Source of the DNA: Hyphomonadaceae bacterium UBA7672
Lineage (GTDB): Bacteria > Pseudomonadota > Alphaproteobacteria > Caulobacterales > Hyphomonadaceae
Assembly: GCA_002483135.1 (NCBI GenBank)
Contig: DLHI01000035.1
Span: 246,448 to 310,447 of the forward strand
Length of the DNA stretch: 64,000 nt
Direction: 5' to 3'
The position numbers and the translations under genes are program-made. The notes beneath the pieces were generated by a model. It did no database searches and was not told the origin of the DNA. It saw only the letters and a list, made by a program, of their open reading frames with translations. This document shows, piece by piece, positions 7,213 through 15,331 of this stretch (positions within the stretch are counted from its first letter, which is position 1; each line of letters opens with the position of its first letter).

Positions 7213-7566
7213 TTAACCCCGGTATTCGCCGTTGGCCCAATAGGTGCGGCCCGACCTGCGATCGACATAGTAGTACCGGTCTGCATAGCGGTCGTAGAGA
7301 AGCGGTTCGCCATTCGGGCCGGCATTGGCGCGGTTGTTGTTGTCTGAAGCTGCGCCCGCGACGCCGCCTGCAATGGCCCCGGCGCCCGCGCCGATCGCCG
7401 CGCCCTGGCCCGCGTCGCCGTCGCCGGTGTTGTTGCCGATGATCGCCCCGGCCGCACCGCCAAGAATGGCGCCGGTGAGCGCGCCACGCTCCGTGTTGCC
7501 CGATTGCGTGCACGCCGTGGCGGCCAGTCCGGCGGCGATAGAGCCGGCGATGAGGATCATCTTCAT
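7213..7566 (-). CDS. Glycine-zipper lipoprotein
   Basis: This is a 117-residue protein with a lipoprotein signal (MKMILIAGSIAAGLAATAC, Cys19). It is followed by a long glycine-zipper stretch rich in GAxxGGxxG and Asn/Asp (about residues 27-78), then a short domain rich in Tyr/Arg (DRYADRYYYVDRRSGRTYW). Such OmpA/YmgG-type zipper lipoproteins insert into or line the outer membrane and are common envelope-stress products. An exact EcfG promoter starts 42 bases upstream. The C-terminal YYYVDRRSGRTYWANG segment resembles short repeats of other alphaproteobacterial stress lipoproteins. Confidence 0.85.
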   Translation of the reverse strand: MKMILIAGSIAAGLAATACTQSGNTERGALTGAILGGAAGAIIGNNTGDGDAGQGAAIGAGAGAIAGGVAGAASDNNNRANAGPNGEPLLYDRYADRYYYVDRRSGRTYWANGEYRG

Positions 7567-7607
7567 GGGATAAACTCCTGTTCGGGAATATCGTATGTCG
7601 ATTGGCT

Positions 7608-7633
7608 AACGTCTGCTCGCTAGTCAGTGTTCC
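7608..7633 (-). promoter_or_regulatory. EcfG-type promoter of glycine-zipper lipoprotein gene
   Basis: On the minus strand GGAAC (7633-7629), 17 bases, CGTT (7611-7608) match the EcfG consensus exactly. The -10 lies 42 bases before the ATG at 7566. Confidence 0.85.
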
Positions 7634-7635
7634 GT

Positions 7636-8082
7636 TCAGACAGCAGCGCCACGCACCCCGCCGACCACGCCGCCGAGAATAAGACCCACCACGGTGGTCT
7701 GCGCCACGATGGCAAGCGACGGCCCGGTGATGGCGATGGCGACCAAGCCGGCGCCTGCGCCCAGCACGGCGCCGATCACCATGCCGCCTGCCAGGCTGGC
7801 GACGCCCTTTCTTGAACGCGGCTCGCCCGTTCGCTTGATCGCGAGGGTCGGCTCAACCGACTTGAGTTCCAGCAGGGCCTTGGAAACATCGCGCAGGTCG
7901 CTTTCTTCGCCGCCCGTCATGTTTTCCGCGGTCGACTCGGCGAGCCGGGCTGCATCCAGCTTCCAGCTCTCCAGCACCTTCAGTTTGTCATTCGCCGTCA
8001 GGCGTGGATCCGCCAGGACGTCATCCGGCCTTTCGAAGTATCGTTGCGGATGGGCGATGAGGTCTTCAACATGGGTAGACAT
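7636..8082 (-). CDS. Membrane-associated glycine-rich hypothetical protein
   Basis: This is a 148-residue protein from ATG 8080-8082, preceded by GAAGG. The first about 85 residues are soluble and charged (STHVEDLIAHPQRYFERPDDV, ending in a Lys/Arg-rich EPRSRKG). They are followed by two Gly/Val-rich hydrophobic segments (LAGGMVIGAVLGAGAGLVAIA and VVGLILGGVVGGVRGAAV) that look like a glycine-zipper hairpin. An exact EcfG promoter lies upstream (8118-8143). I know similar proteins only as conserved hypotheticals in alphaproteobacteria; no function is assigned. It belongs with the neighbouring stress genes by position and promoter. Confidence 0.75.
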   Translation of the reverse strand: MSTHVEDLIAHPQRYFERPDDVLADPRLTANDKLKVLESWKLDAARLAESTAENMTGGEESDLRDVSKALLELKSVEPTLAIKRTGEPRSRKGVASLAGGMVIGAVLGAGAGLVAIAITGPSLAIVAQTTVVGLILGGVVGGVRGAAV

Positions 8083-8117
8083 GGCCTGCACCTTCTTCGC
8101 TGTGGTCGTAAGCACAC

Positions 8118-8143
8118 AACGGAAGGCAGGCCCGGCAAGTTCC
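8118..8143 (-). promoter_or_regulatory. EcfG-type promoter of the 7636-8082 gene
   Basis: On the minus strand GGAAC (8143-8139), 17 bases, CGTT (8121-8118) match the EcfG consensus exactly. The -10 lies 36 bases before the ATG at 8082. Its presence also supports starting the gene at 8082 rather than further upstream. Confidence 0.85.
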
Positions 8144-8217
8144 GGCAGCGACAGCTGCAAAAAGAAGCGCCCGGCGGGAACCGGACGCTTCCTGTAATAA
8201 TGGATTCTGGAGTTGGC

Positions 8218-9018
8218 CTAGCTCGGGCCGTCCTTGGGCAGGCTGGCGTAGGCAATGCCTCCATCGACCGCGATGGAGTCACCCACCACATAGTCCCCGG
8301 CCTTGGAGGCGAGGAAGATCGCCGTGCCCGCCATATCCTCGTCGCGCCCGATGCGGCCCGAAGGCGTGCGCGCCGCAACCGCCTCGCCATGGTCGCGCGC
8401 GGCCTTGTTCATCTCGGACGCGAACGGCCCCGGCGCAATCGCTGTGACGATGATGTGGTCCTGCACCAGCCGCGCAGCCATCCGCTTGGTCAGGTAGAGC
8501 AGGGAGGATTTCGACGCGTGATACGAATACGTGTCCCACGGATTCAGACGGATACCGTCGATGGAACAGATGTTGATCACCTTGGCGGGTCGGTCGGGCG
8601 TCGCCGCCTTCTTCAACGCGGCATGCAGCGCTTGAGTCAGAAAGAAGGGCGACTTCACGTTGAGGTCCATCACCTTGTCCCAGCCGTGCTCCGGGAATTC
8701 CTCGAACGGTGCGCCCCATGCCGCGCCCGCATTGTTGACGAGGATGTCGAGCTTGCCTTCGCGCTTGTAGATTTCTTCGGCCAGCATCTTGCCGCCCGCC
8801 ACCGTCGAAATGTCCTGCGGCAGCGAAATGCACTCCGCATGCCCCAGCGCCGTCAGCTCCGCCGCCGTCGCATCGCAAGCATCGGCCTTGCGCGCGGAGA
8901 TGTAGGTCTTGGCGCCGCTCTCCACGAAGCCCCGCGCAATCATCTTGCCGATGCCACGCGATCCGCCCGTCACCAGCGCAACGCGCCCCTTCAGCGAAAA
9001 CAGGTTGTCGATCATCAT
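8218..9018 (-). CDS. SDR family oxidoreductase
   Basis: This is a 266-residue classical short-chain dehydrogenase/reductase. The Rossmann motif TGGSRGIG is at residues 17-24, NNAG near 93, and the catalytic Ser (ICSIDG) and YSYHASK (Tyr/Lys) are in order, with PG motif IAPGPF afterwards. It resembles the RhlG/gluconate-5-dehydrogenase branch of NAD(P)(H)-dependent SDRs; the substrate is unknown. It lies 88 bases from the NylB-like hydrolase gene on the same strand and may be co-transcribed with it and with other acyl or xenobiotic genes nearby. Confidence 0.92.
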   Translation of the reverse strand: MMIDNLFSLKGRVALVTGGSRGIGKMIARGFVESGAKTYISARKADACDATAAELTALGHAECISLPQDISTVAGGKMLAEEIYKREGKLDILVNNAGAAWGAPFEEFPEHGWDKVMDLNVKSPFFLTQALHAALKKAATPDRPAKVINICSIDGIRLNPWDTYSYHASKSSLLYLTKRMAARLVQDHIIVTAIAPGPFASEMNKAARDHGEAVAARTPSGRIGRDEDMAGTAIFLASKAGDYVVGDSIAVDGGIAYASLPKDGPS

Positions 9019-9106
9019 GGCGATAGTCTCCCGAACGGCTCTGGCTTTTGTTGGCGCGCAACCTAGCGCCGCCGATGGGAAAGGCTAGGGGCGGGAGAGG
9101 GGGCCA

Positions 9107-10186
9107 TCATCCGCGCATGAGATGCGCCGCCACGGCCGCATAAGCCGGCAAGGATACCTTGTCCAAAACCGAGTTCCCGTTCGCCGCCACCGGGTGCGAA
9201 GCGAACCGCGCAATAACCAGCTCGGCGGTCGGCGCGATCCAGCAGGCCTGGCCATGAATTCCGCGAGCCGTATACGCGCCGAGATTGTTGTGGCTGACCC
9301 ACCATTGGCTGCGATAGCTCCAGCCTTGCATGGTCGTATATCCGGCCTTGGCGAAATCCTCGGGCTTCGCTCCGCGTGCGATATCGTCCACCACGCTGCC
9401 AGGCACGATCTCCTGCCCGTTGAACACGCCGCGATTGCGCATCATCTCGCCGAACCGCGCGAGGTCGCGCAGGCCAAGACTCATCCCGCCCCCGCACGCC
9501 GCCATGCCCGCCGGGTCCACGATGATATTGGCGTCTTCCTCCGCGCCGATCTTCTGCCAGATACGCTCCGAGATCAGCTGCGCCATCGGCTTGCCCGTCA
9601 CGCGCTGCACGATCCACGCAAGCACTTCAGTGTTGCACGTCTTGTAGGCGAACGCCGCGCCATGTTCGCCCTGCTTTTTCAGCGTGCGCAGGAAATCCAC
9701 GATGGAGCGCGGCCCATCATAGCCTTCCGGCGGCTTTCCGTAACCTGCAGCGATGCCATACGTACGCACTTCGGCTGCGGGGTCAGTGTAGGTTTCGGAG
9801 TATTTCACCCCGACCGTCATATCCATCACCTGCCGCACCGTGGCGTCGGCGAAGGCTGATCCCTCCAGTTCGGGAATGTAGCGCGCAACGGACGCTGCCG
9901 GATCGATCTTGCCTTCGGCGGCCAGCGTCGCGGCCATCAACCCGACGAACGACTTCGCCATCGAGAACGCGATATGCGGCAGTTCCGGCGTCAGCGCCCC
10001 ACGATATGTCTCGTACACGACGACGCCGCGATGCAGGATCACGATGCCGTCCGTGAACATCGCGTCCACCGACTGCGCCCACGTCATCGGCTCGCCATCC
10101 TGAGTTGTGAAGGCAACGCCATCGATGTCATCGCGCAGCTTGCGAGGCAGGGCGCTCGCCGGCGCAGGCCCCCGCCGTACATTCAC
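9107..10186 (-). CDS. Serine hydrolase, class C beta-lactamase / NylB-like (possibly N-terminally truncated)
   Basis: This is a 359-residue frame from GTG 10186. The S-x-x-K catalytic motif (FSMAKSF) and a YKTCN segment matching the Tyr-containing motif of 6-aminohexanoate-dimer hydrolases are present. RDLARFGEMMRNRGV and a C-terminal GIHGQACWI also match that family. Such enzymes hydrolyse small amides or esters. In the same frame, upstream, 51 further codons with family-like sequence (10202-10354) are cut off by a TAG at 10199-10201. The GTG start therefore gives a protein lacking the usual N-terminal strand region (RWAF ... L). All catalytic residues remain. Confidence 0.8.
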   Translation of the reverse strand: MNVRRGPAPASALPRKLRDDIDGVAFTTQDGEPMTWAQSVDAMFTDGIVILHRGVVVYETYRGALTPELPHIAFSMAKSFVGLMAATLAAEGKIDPAASVARYIPELEGSAFADATVRQVMDMTVGVKYSETYTDPAAEVRTYGIAAGYGKPPEGYDGPRSIVDFLRTLKKQGEHGAAFAYKTCNTEVLAWIVQRVTGKPMAQLISERIWQKIGAEEDANIIVDPAGMAACGGGMSLGLRDLARFGEMMRNRGVFNGQEIVPGSVVDDIARGAKPEDFAKAGYTTMQGWSYRSQWWVSHNNLGAYTARGIHGQACWIAPTAELVIARFASHPVAANGNSVLDKVSLPAYAAVAAHLMRG

Positions 10187-10201
10187 CGTTGCCTTCAGCT
10201 A

Positions 10202-10354
10202 GCGCTGGTGGCTGAACGCCCAGCGCGTCTGCGGGAAAGAGCTCCCCGAAATGTCACCCTCCGCGCCGACCCGCAGGTCCGGCGGCGGCGGAAATCCCTG
10301 CATCAGCCCGCGCACGACCGGATCGCTGTTGTGAGCATTCCACTTGCTGGTCAT
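10202..10354 (-). pseudogene. Detached N-terminal segment of the NylB-like hydrolase
   Basis: From ATG 10352-10354 a 51-codon frame encodes MTSKWNAHNSDPVVRGLMQG, a Pro-rich turn, and QTRWAFSHQR, then a TAG (10199-10201). Translation resumes in the same frame as the hydrolase. The HNSDPVVRGLMQGFPPPP and RWAF segments are what full-length NylB-like proteins carry at their N termini. The neighbouring codons read R-stop-L, so a GAG-to-TAG change would explain it. This is a nonsense mutation, a sequencing error, or an amber codon that is read through. Confidence 0.75.
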
Positions 10355-10449
10355 TGCATCCTCTCACGGCCTTTGCGCAGGCCCTGCGTCCGAGCCTATA
10401 CTCGGCCCCTGAAAAGGCCAGCGCGTCGGCAGGCCGAAGGGTGGGGCAG

Positions 10450-11067
10450 ATGAAGACCTATTTCCGGAAGATCGGCAGAGGCCTTGCCGGCATACTCAAC
10501 TTCAACGGCCGCATGGCGCTGCACGATTTCTGGCCCTACGCCGTGACGGTCGTGCTGGTCCTCTACGGTCTGGGCTCGTTGGTCGGAGTTTGGCTTCAAT
10601 TCGAACTCAGCCAGCGCTTGGGCATGGGCGCGTGGTTTGGCGGGCCCTACGAGCTTGACGGGCGGCAGGCGGAAGAAGTGCTCGCCTACATGCAGGACAT
10701 GTTCCGCCTCGTCGTTCCATTTGCTGCGATCAGCATGGCGGTACACGTCATTCCGCTCGCTGCCGCTATCGTCCGCCGCCTGCACGATACCGGCCGGACG
10801 GGCTTCTGGATCCTGATGCCGCTTCCGTTCGGCGTGCTCGGCATCTACGTGATGGACAGGCTCTTCAGCCGCTTCCCGGCGTTGATGGAAATTGAAACGC
10901 ACGCGCGCGAAGTCGACCCCGTCATCTTTGCCTTCATCGGGGAGATATTTATGGCTGTCGGCGTCGCCCTGGCCTGGTTGGCCGCGCTCATCGTCCTCAT
11001 CATCCTGCTCTGCGGGAAGAGCAAGCCACAGGCAGACCGCTTTGGCCCGCCGCCAGTCCCGCTCTGA
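10450..11067 (+). CDS. DUF805 family membrane protein
   Basis: This is a 205-residue protein from ATG 10450, preceded by GGGTGGGG. It has the DUF805 signatures FNGRMALHDFWPYA at the N terminus and RRLHDTGRTGFWILM in the middle. Four hydrophobic segments span roughly residues 25-50, 85-110, 115-135 and 165-190. It is longer than the usual DUF805 protein because of an insertion between TM1 and the RRLHD motif and a periplasmic loop after TM3. Function is unknown; it is an inner-membrane protein. It diverges from the NylB-like gene. Confidence 0.85.
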   Translation: MKTYFRKIGRGLAGILNFNGRMALHDFWPYAVTVVLVLYGLGSLVGVWLQFELSQRLGMGAWFGGPYELDGRQAEEVLAYMQDMFRLVVPFAAISMAVHVIPLAAAIVRRLHDTGRTGFWILMPLPFGVLGIYVMDRLFSRFPALMEIETHAREVDPVIFAFIGEIFMAVGVALAWLAALIVLIILLCGKSKPQADRFGPPPVPL

Positions 11068-11139
11068 GGGACCCCGCTGCACCCCAGAGCTGATCTGTGC
11101 TGACCGCTGGTGCGTACAGGACTCCAAAGGGAGTCTTCT

Positions 11140-11772
11140 ATGCGCAGCATTGTCCTGGCCGCCGGCCTGCTCACGCTCGCCGCGTGCGCGACCGAAGGAG
11201 TAGAGGAGCCTGCCTTCGCCGTCAGCCTTGCCGAGGGCGACTTCGAGGTCAGGCAATATGCCTCCACCATCGTTGCGGAAACCACCGTTAGCGGAAACGC
11301 GTGGGATGCCCGCTTCGCCGGTTTTGGCCCGCTCGCCGACTACATCTTCGCCACGGAACGCGGTGGCGAAAAGATCGCCATGACCGCGCCGGTGACCCAG
11401 GCCCCCCGCGAGAAGATCGCGATGACGGCTCCTGTCATCCAGCAACCTTCCGGATCGGGCGAAGAATGGATCATCACCTTCACCATGCCCGCTGCCTACA
11501 CCATGGAAACGCTGCCAGCGCCCGCCAACCCGGATGTCAGGCTCGTCGAAGTCCCCGCGCGGACCATGGGAGTTCTCTCCTTCACCGGCCTTGCGACTGA
11601 TGCCGACATGAAAGCCGCCGAGGCGCGCCTGCTGGATCATGTGCGCAATGCAGGCATGAAGCCGACTGGCGACGTTGAGTTCGCCTTCTATGATCCGCCA
11701 TGGACGTTGCCTTTTCTTCGCCGCAACGAGGCGATGGTTTCCGTCGTCGCCGAGCCCGCGCGCCAGAACTGA
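11140..11772 (+). CDS. SOUL heme-binding family lipoprotein
   Basis: This is a 210-residue protein from ATG 11140 with AAGGGAG upstream. The lipoprotein signal is MRSIVLAAGLLTLAACA (Cys16). The SOUL/HBP domain follows: FEVRQYASTIVAETTVSG, then ADYIFATERGGEKIAMTAPVTQ and WIITFTMPAAYTMETLPAP. The motif EKIAMTAPV is present twice in tandem (about residues 79-87 and 92-100), a local duplication inside the domain. SOUL proteins bind heme or tetrapyrroles; the role in bacteria is unclear. It precedes the fasciclin lipoprotein on the same strand. Confidence 0.9.
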   Translation: MRSIVLAAGLLTLAACATEGVEEPAFAVSLAEGDFEVRQYASTIVAETTVSGNAWDARFAGFGPLADYIFATERGGEKIAMTAPVTQAPREKIAMTAPVIQQPSGSGEEWIITFTMPAAYTMETLPAPANPDVRLVEVPARTMGVLSFTGLATDADMKAAEARLLDHVRNAGMKPTGDVEFAFYDPPWTLPFLRRNEAMVSVVAEPARQN

Positions 11773-11900
11773 CTCCCTTTCGTGATTACAGTTCCGTTAT
11801 CGCCGATCCAGTTACCCGCGCCCTCCGTATGCCCTCTCACAGACAACATAGCGGTTCGCTTCCGGGCCGCATGCAGGAACTCCAAGAGGGAAACTCCAAC

Positions 11901-12452
11901 ATGAAACTTTCGTTCTCCGTCGCCGCGATCGCGTTGCTCGCCACCGCCGCCTGCTCGGGCGAAACCGCTCCCACCACGCCTGCTCCGGCGCCTGCCGTTG
12001 AAGCTCCGGCGACCGCGCCGGCTCCTGTCATGGCGAAAGACATCGTCGACACCGCTGTAGCCGCCGGTTCATTCAACACGCTCGTCGCCGCTGTCCAGGC
12101 TGCCGGTCTCGAGCAGACGCTGCGTGGCGCTGGCCCGTTCACCGTCTTCGCGCCGACGGATGCTGCGTTCGCTGCCCTCCCGGCCGGCACGGTCGAAGAC
12201 CTGCTGAAGCCTGAGAACAAGGCCAAGCTCACCGCCATCCTCACCTACCACGTCCTTCCGGCTGAAGTTATGTCCTCCGCCATCGGCACGCAGACGCTGA
12301 CCCCCGCCACCGTGCAGGGCGCCACCGTGAAGGTCGACGGCAGCACGGCCGGCAAGGTCATGGTCAACGACGCGACGGTCGTCACCGCCGACGTCGATGC
12401 TTCCAACGGCGTCATCCACGTCATCGACAAGGTCATCATGCCGCCCATGTAG
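11901..12452 (+). CDS. Fasciclin domain lipoprotein
   Basis: This is a 183-residue protein from ATG 11901 with GAGGG upstream. The signal MKLSFSVAAIALLATAACSG carries the lipobox Cys18. An Ala/Pro/Thr linker follows (about residues 19-45), then one FAS1 domain. It has the H1 motif GPFTVFAPTDAAFAALP and the H2-like end NGVIHVIDKVIMPPM, and YHVLPAE in the middle. FAS1 proteins are secreted adhesion-type modules. Expression is probably separate from the SOUL gene, 128 bases upstream. Confidence 0.93.
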   Translation: MKLSFSVAAIALLATAACSGETAPTTPAPAPAVEAPATAPAPVMAKDIVDTAVAAGSFNTLVAAVQAAGLEQTLRGAGPFTVFAPTDAAFAALPAGTVEDLLKPENKAKLTAILTYHVLPAEVMSSAIGTQTLTPATVQGATVKVDGSTAGKVMVNDATVVTADVDASNGVIHVIDKVIMPPM

Positions 12453-12480
12453 GCTGCGCGAGCCTTTCCTCCCCCCCGCT

Positions 12481-12508
12481 GGCGCGGCCGGCCCCTCCAG
12501 GCCGCGCC
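12481..12508. terminator. First hairpin after the fasciclin gene
   Basis: A perfect 9-bp stem GGCGCGGCC/GGCCGCGCC (12481-12489 with 12500-12508) lies 28 bases past the fasciclin stop, between convergent genes. There is no T-run. Confidence 0.5.
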
Positions 12509-12513
12509 ACAGC

Positions 12514-12541
12514 AAGCCGTCCGCTCAACAGCGGGCGGCTT
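12514..12541. terminator. Second hairpin between fasciclin and acyl-CoA dehydrogenase genes
   Basis: AAGCCGTCCGCT (12514-12525) pairs with AGCGGGCGGCTT (12530-12541), an 11 of 12 match. GTCGCTTTTG follows on the plus strand. It probably ends fasciclin transcription and may act on the convergent gene too. Confidence 0.65.
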
Positions 12542-12570
12542 GTCGCTTTTGCGATGTCAGATTCCGAAGG

Positions 12571-13704
12571 TCAGTACCCGCCAATCCGGGCATACCTGTC
12601 GCGGTGGAAGCTCTCGCTGCCATACAGCGCCTCAAGAACGCGCGCGCGCTTCATGTAGAGTCCGCTGTCGTGCGCATCGGTCATGCCGATGCCGCCATGC
12701 ATCTGCACGCACTCGTTCGAAACCAGATGCAGCGTCTCGCCAGCGCGCGCCTTGGCGAGCGAGGCCAACTCGGCCACGTTGTTCGCGTTGCGATCGAGCC
12801 CATCCAGCGCCGCCGCCACGCACGAGCGTGTCAGCTCCAGCTCCGTGAACATGACCGCCGCGCGATGCTGCAACGACTGGAACGAGCCGATCAGCTGCCC
12901 GAACTGCTTGCGCACCTTCAGGTACTCGGCCGTCATCTCGAACGCAGCATCCGCGGCGCCCAGCATCTCCGCCGAAAGCCCGATACGTGCGCGATCAAGG
13001 ATCGCCTCCAGCGTCGCATATCCGCCGTCCACCGAGCCGAGCATCGCGTCCGCGCCGACTTCAACATTGTGGAAATTGATATTCGCCGCGCCATGCGCAT
13101 CCAGCGTCTTTAGCGCCGTCCGCGTCACGCCCGTGGCGTTCGCGGGCACGAGAAACAGCGTGATCCCCGTCGCATCTCCCGCATCACCGGACGTGCGCGC
13201 CGCAACAATCAGAAGGTCCGCATCGCCGCCATCGACCACATAGCGCTTATCGCCCGACAGCGTGTAGCCCGCGCCGCTCTTCTTCGCCGCCAGCTTGATA
13301 TGCGCCGGATCATGATGCGCGCTCTCATCGACGGCCAGTGCCGTCAGCGCTTCGCCCGCCGCAATCTTCGGAAGCCACGCTTCCTTCTGAGCCTGGCTGC
13401 CCGCGAGCACCAGCGCGGAGGCGCCGATCATCGCCGTAGAAAGAAGAGGCGAGGCGGCAATCGTCCGCCCCTGCGCTTCAAGAACCTGTCCTAGCCCGAC
13501 ATAGCCAAAGCCCGAACCGCCAAACTCCTCCGGGATCAGCACGCCGGCAAATCCCAACTCTGCCATCTCGGCCCACGCCGCACGGTCATATCCCTCGCCC
13601 TTGGCGCGAAGCGCGCGCAGCTGGCTGATCGGGAGTTTCTCGCTCGCGAAGGACAGCGCGCTGTCGCGCAGCATCTGCTGCTCTTCGGAAAGGACGAAGG
13701 CCAT
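12571..13704 (-). CDS. Acyl-CoA dehydrogenase family protein (377 aa)
   Basis: This is a full-length acyl-CoA dehydrogenase of 377 residues. The N-terminal helical domain starts MAFVLSEEQQMLRDSALSFA. The FAD/substrate region has LAVDESAHHDPAHIKLAAKK in place of the standard Y-A-L-T-E motif, and the C-terminal helical domain has RKQFGQLIGSFQSLQHRAA and ECVQMHGGIGMTDAHD. It catalyses flavin-dependent alpha,beta-dehydrogenation of an acyl-CoA. The degenerate substrate motif suggests the FadE/CaiA-like small-subunit class that pairs with a second dehydrogenase. The other acd gene at 20.7 kb could be a partner, but they are not adjacent. Confidence 0.92.
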   Translation of the reverse strand: MAFVLSEEQQMLRDSALSFASEKLPISQLRALRAKGEGYDRAAWAEMAELGFAGVLIPEEFGGSGFGYVGLGQVLEAQGRTIAASPLLSTAMIGASALVLAGSQAQKEAWLPKIAAGEALTALAVDESAHHDPAHIKLAAKKSGAGYTLSGDKRYVVDGGDADLLIVAARTSGDAGDATGITLFLVPANATGVTRTALKTLDAHGAANINFHNVEVGADAMLGSVDGGYATLEAILDRARIGLSAEMLGAADAAFEMTAEYLKVRKQFGQLIGSFQSLQHRAAVMFTELELTRSCVAAALDGLDRNANNVAELASLAKARAGETLHLVSNECVQMHGGIGMTDAHDSGLYMKRARVLEALYGSESFHRDRYARIGGY

Positions 13705-13742
13705 GGCGAAACTCCCGGCGTATTACGGTGCGTACCGTCTGT

Positions 13743-14360
13743 TCAGTTCTGGGAGTTGGGTCTTAGCGTCCTCCGGACCGCCCAATCAAGGGCATCCTCG
13801 ATCCGGTCATTCCCCCAGAACAACTCTCCGTCCTCGGTGACAAAGCTCGGCGCTCCGAAAATCCCGAGATCGGCGGCGCGCTGGGTCTCGTCTTTCAGTT
13901 GCTGCTTGATCGGCTCCGACGTCATCGCGGCCAGCACTTCCAGCGGATCAAGCCCCGCTCGCCGGGCTGCGGCATGCAGGATCTGCGGATCGGATACATC
14001 GCGGTCGTGGACAAAGTTTGCCTGGAACACCGCTTTCGCGAAGTTACCCCGTGCCTCCTGCGGCAGCGACAAGGTGATCCGCGCCGCCATCAGCCCGTTC
14101 TGGGGGAAGCGCTGGGGCCGCCGGAAAGGCAGGCCATGCTTCTCGCAGGTCCGCTCCATGTCGCGCCACATGTACGAGCCCTTCACGGGCACTGCGTTGA
14201 ACGGGCTGTCCTTCAGCCCCTGTTGTGCATGAAACAACGGACCCAGCAGGAACGGCCGCCACTCGATCGCAACGCCTCGGGCGGCGGCGACTTTGTCGAT
14301 CCGCATCACAGCCGGATAGGAATAGGTCGAGGCGTATTCGAACCAGAATTGCAGTTTCAC
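13743..14360 (-). CDS. 2-hydroxychromene-2-carboxylate isomerase (DsbA family)
   Basis: This is a 205-residue protein from GTG 14360 (GAGGAC upstream), beginning VKLQFWFEYASTYSYPAVMR. This is the HCCA isomerase/KGST signature with Ser in place of the DsbA Cys-x-x-Cys. Family motifs WRPFLLGPLF, GSYMWRDMER, IFGAPSFVTEDGELFWGNDR follow. The family isomerises 2-hydroxychromene-2-carboxylate using glutathione in naphthalene-type catabolism. No other naphthalene genes are nearby, so the actual substrate is open. It lies just upstream of the acyl-CoA dehydrogenase on the same strand. Confidence 0.9.
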   Translation of the reverse strand: MKLQFWFEYASTYSYPAVMRIDKVAAARGVAIEWRPFLLGPLFHAQQGLKDSPFNAVPVKGSYMWRDMERTCEKHGLPFRRPQRFPQNGLMAARITLSLPQEARGNFAKAVFQANFVHDRDVSDPQILHAAARRAGLDPLEVLAAMTSEPIKQQLKDETQRAADLGIFGAPSFVTEDGELFWGNDRIEDALDWAVRRTLRPNSQN

Positions 14361-14473
14361 GACTTGTCCTCGATAGCGACGATTCGCAATGGTAGCAGAT
14401 TGCGGCCACGAAAACGGCGCCCATATCCCTCTGCATACCCCGCCGGACAAGGTGGGCCAACAAGGGACGGACC

Positions 14474-14980
14474 ATGACAATTTCGATGTACACGGCCAGT
14501 GCGCCGGTCTTCCTGCGCATGCTGGGCAATCTCGACCAGTTGCTGACAAAGGCCGAGGAAAACGCCAAGGCGCGCGGCTTCGACCCCGATGTGCTCGTGA
14601 CCCAGCGCCTCGCGCCCGACATGCGCCCGCTCTCCTCGCAGATCCAGCTGGCCAGCGACAGCGCCAAGGGCGCGATGGCCCGCCTCTCCGGCGGCACGCC
14701 GCCTGCCATGCCCGACACCGAGACGACGATGGCCGAACTCCACGCCCGCATCGCGAAGACCATCGACTATGTGAAGAGCGTCCCGGCCTCCGCCATCGAC
14801 GGCTCGGAGGAAAAAGACATCGTGCTGAAGACGCCGAGCGGCGACATCCCGTTCAAAGGCCTAGCCTTCCTCACCGGCTTCGCACTCCCCAATTTCCTTT
14901 TCCACGTCACCACCGCCTACGCCATCCTCCGCCACAATGGCGTCCCCATCGGCAAGCTGGACTTCCTCGGGCGGGGTTGA
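14474..14980 (+). CDS. DUF1993 family protein
   Basis: This is a 168-residue protein, MTISMYTASAPVFLRMLGNL at the start and TAYAILRHNGVPIGKLDFLG at the end, both typical of DUF1993. The fold is a four-helix DinB-like bundle. It is cytoplasmic and of unknown function. It diverges from the isomerase gene. Confidence 0.92.
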   Translation: MTISMYTASAPVFLRMLGNLDQLLTKAEENAKARGFDPDVLVTQRLAPDMRPLSSQIQLASDSAKGAMARLSGGTPPAMPDTETTMAELHARIAKTIDYVKSVPASAIDGSEEKDIVLKTPSGDIPFKGLAFLTGFALPNFLFHVTTAYAILRHNGVPIGKLDFLGRG

Positions 14981-15015
14981 GCGGCCAACTCGCTAGTGGT
15001 CTCCACACCACGACT

Positions 15016-15121
15016 TGTCATCCCGGAAGCGCGCAGCGCTATCCGGGACCCATTTCACCACCTCGACGATCTCTCGATGGGTCCCGGCTCTGCGTGCTTC
15101 GCACTCCGGCCGGGATGACAA
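15016..15121. repeat. Palindromic intergenic repeat element
   Basis: A 106-bp element is bounded by perfect 12-bp inverted ends TTGTCATCCCGG (15016-15027) and CCGGGATGACAA (15110-15121). Inside are two further hairpins, and GGGACCCAT/ATGGGTCCC also pair. This TGTCATCCCGG...CCGGGATGACA layout is a widespread intergenic palindrome in alphaproteobacterial genomes. It is probably non-coding and present in many copies elsewhere. Confidence 0.8.
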
Positions 15122-15331
15122 CCGTGGGTTGACCAATTCGGCCGAATGAAATGTGGCGGCTGCAGAATCTTCTCCCGCACTCTCAAACCACTACGTAAAA
15201 TCCGCTGTAGGAAAGTCGACGGACTTTCCGCCCCCCTCCCAACTGAGCGCAATATACACCCGTCGCTCCGCATGGAGGGCTTCTGCAGAAACCTGTAGGG
15301 CGGGGCGATGCGGCGGGAGTAATCCCGGCGC

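Noticed and set aside
10396..11640. 414-codon minus-strand frame opposite DUF805 and SOUL genes
   Set aside because: Composition is low-complexity Gly/Arg/His and it covers two clear plus-strand genes.
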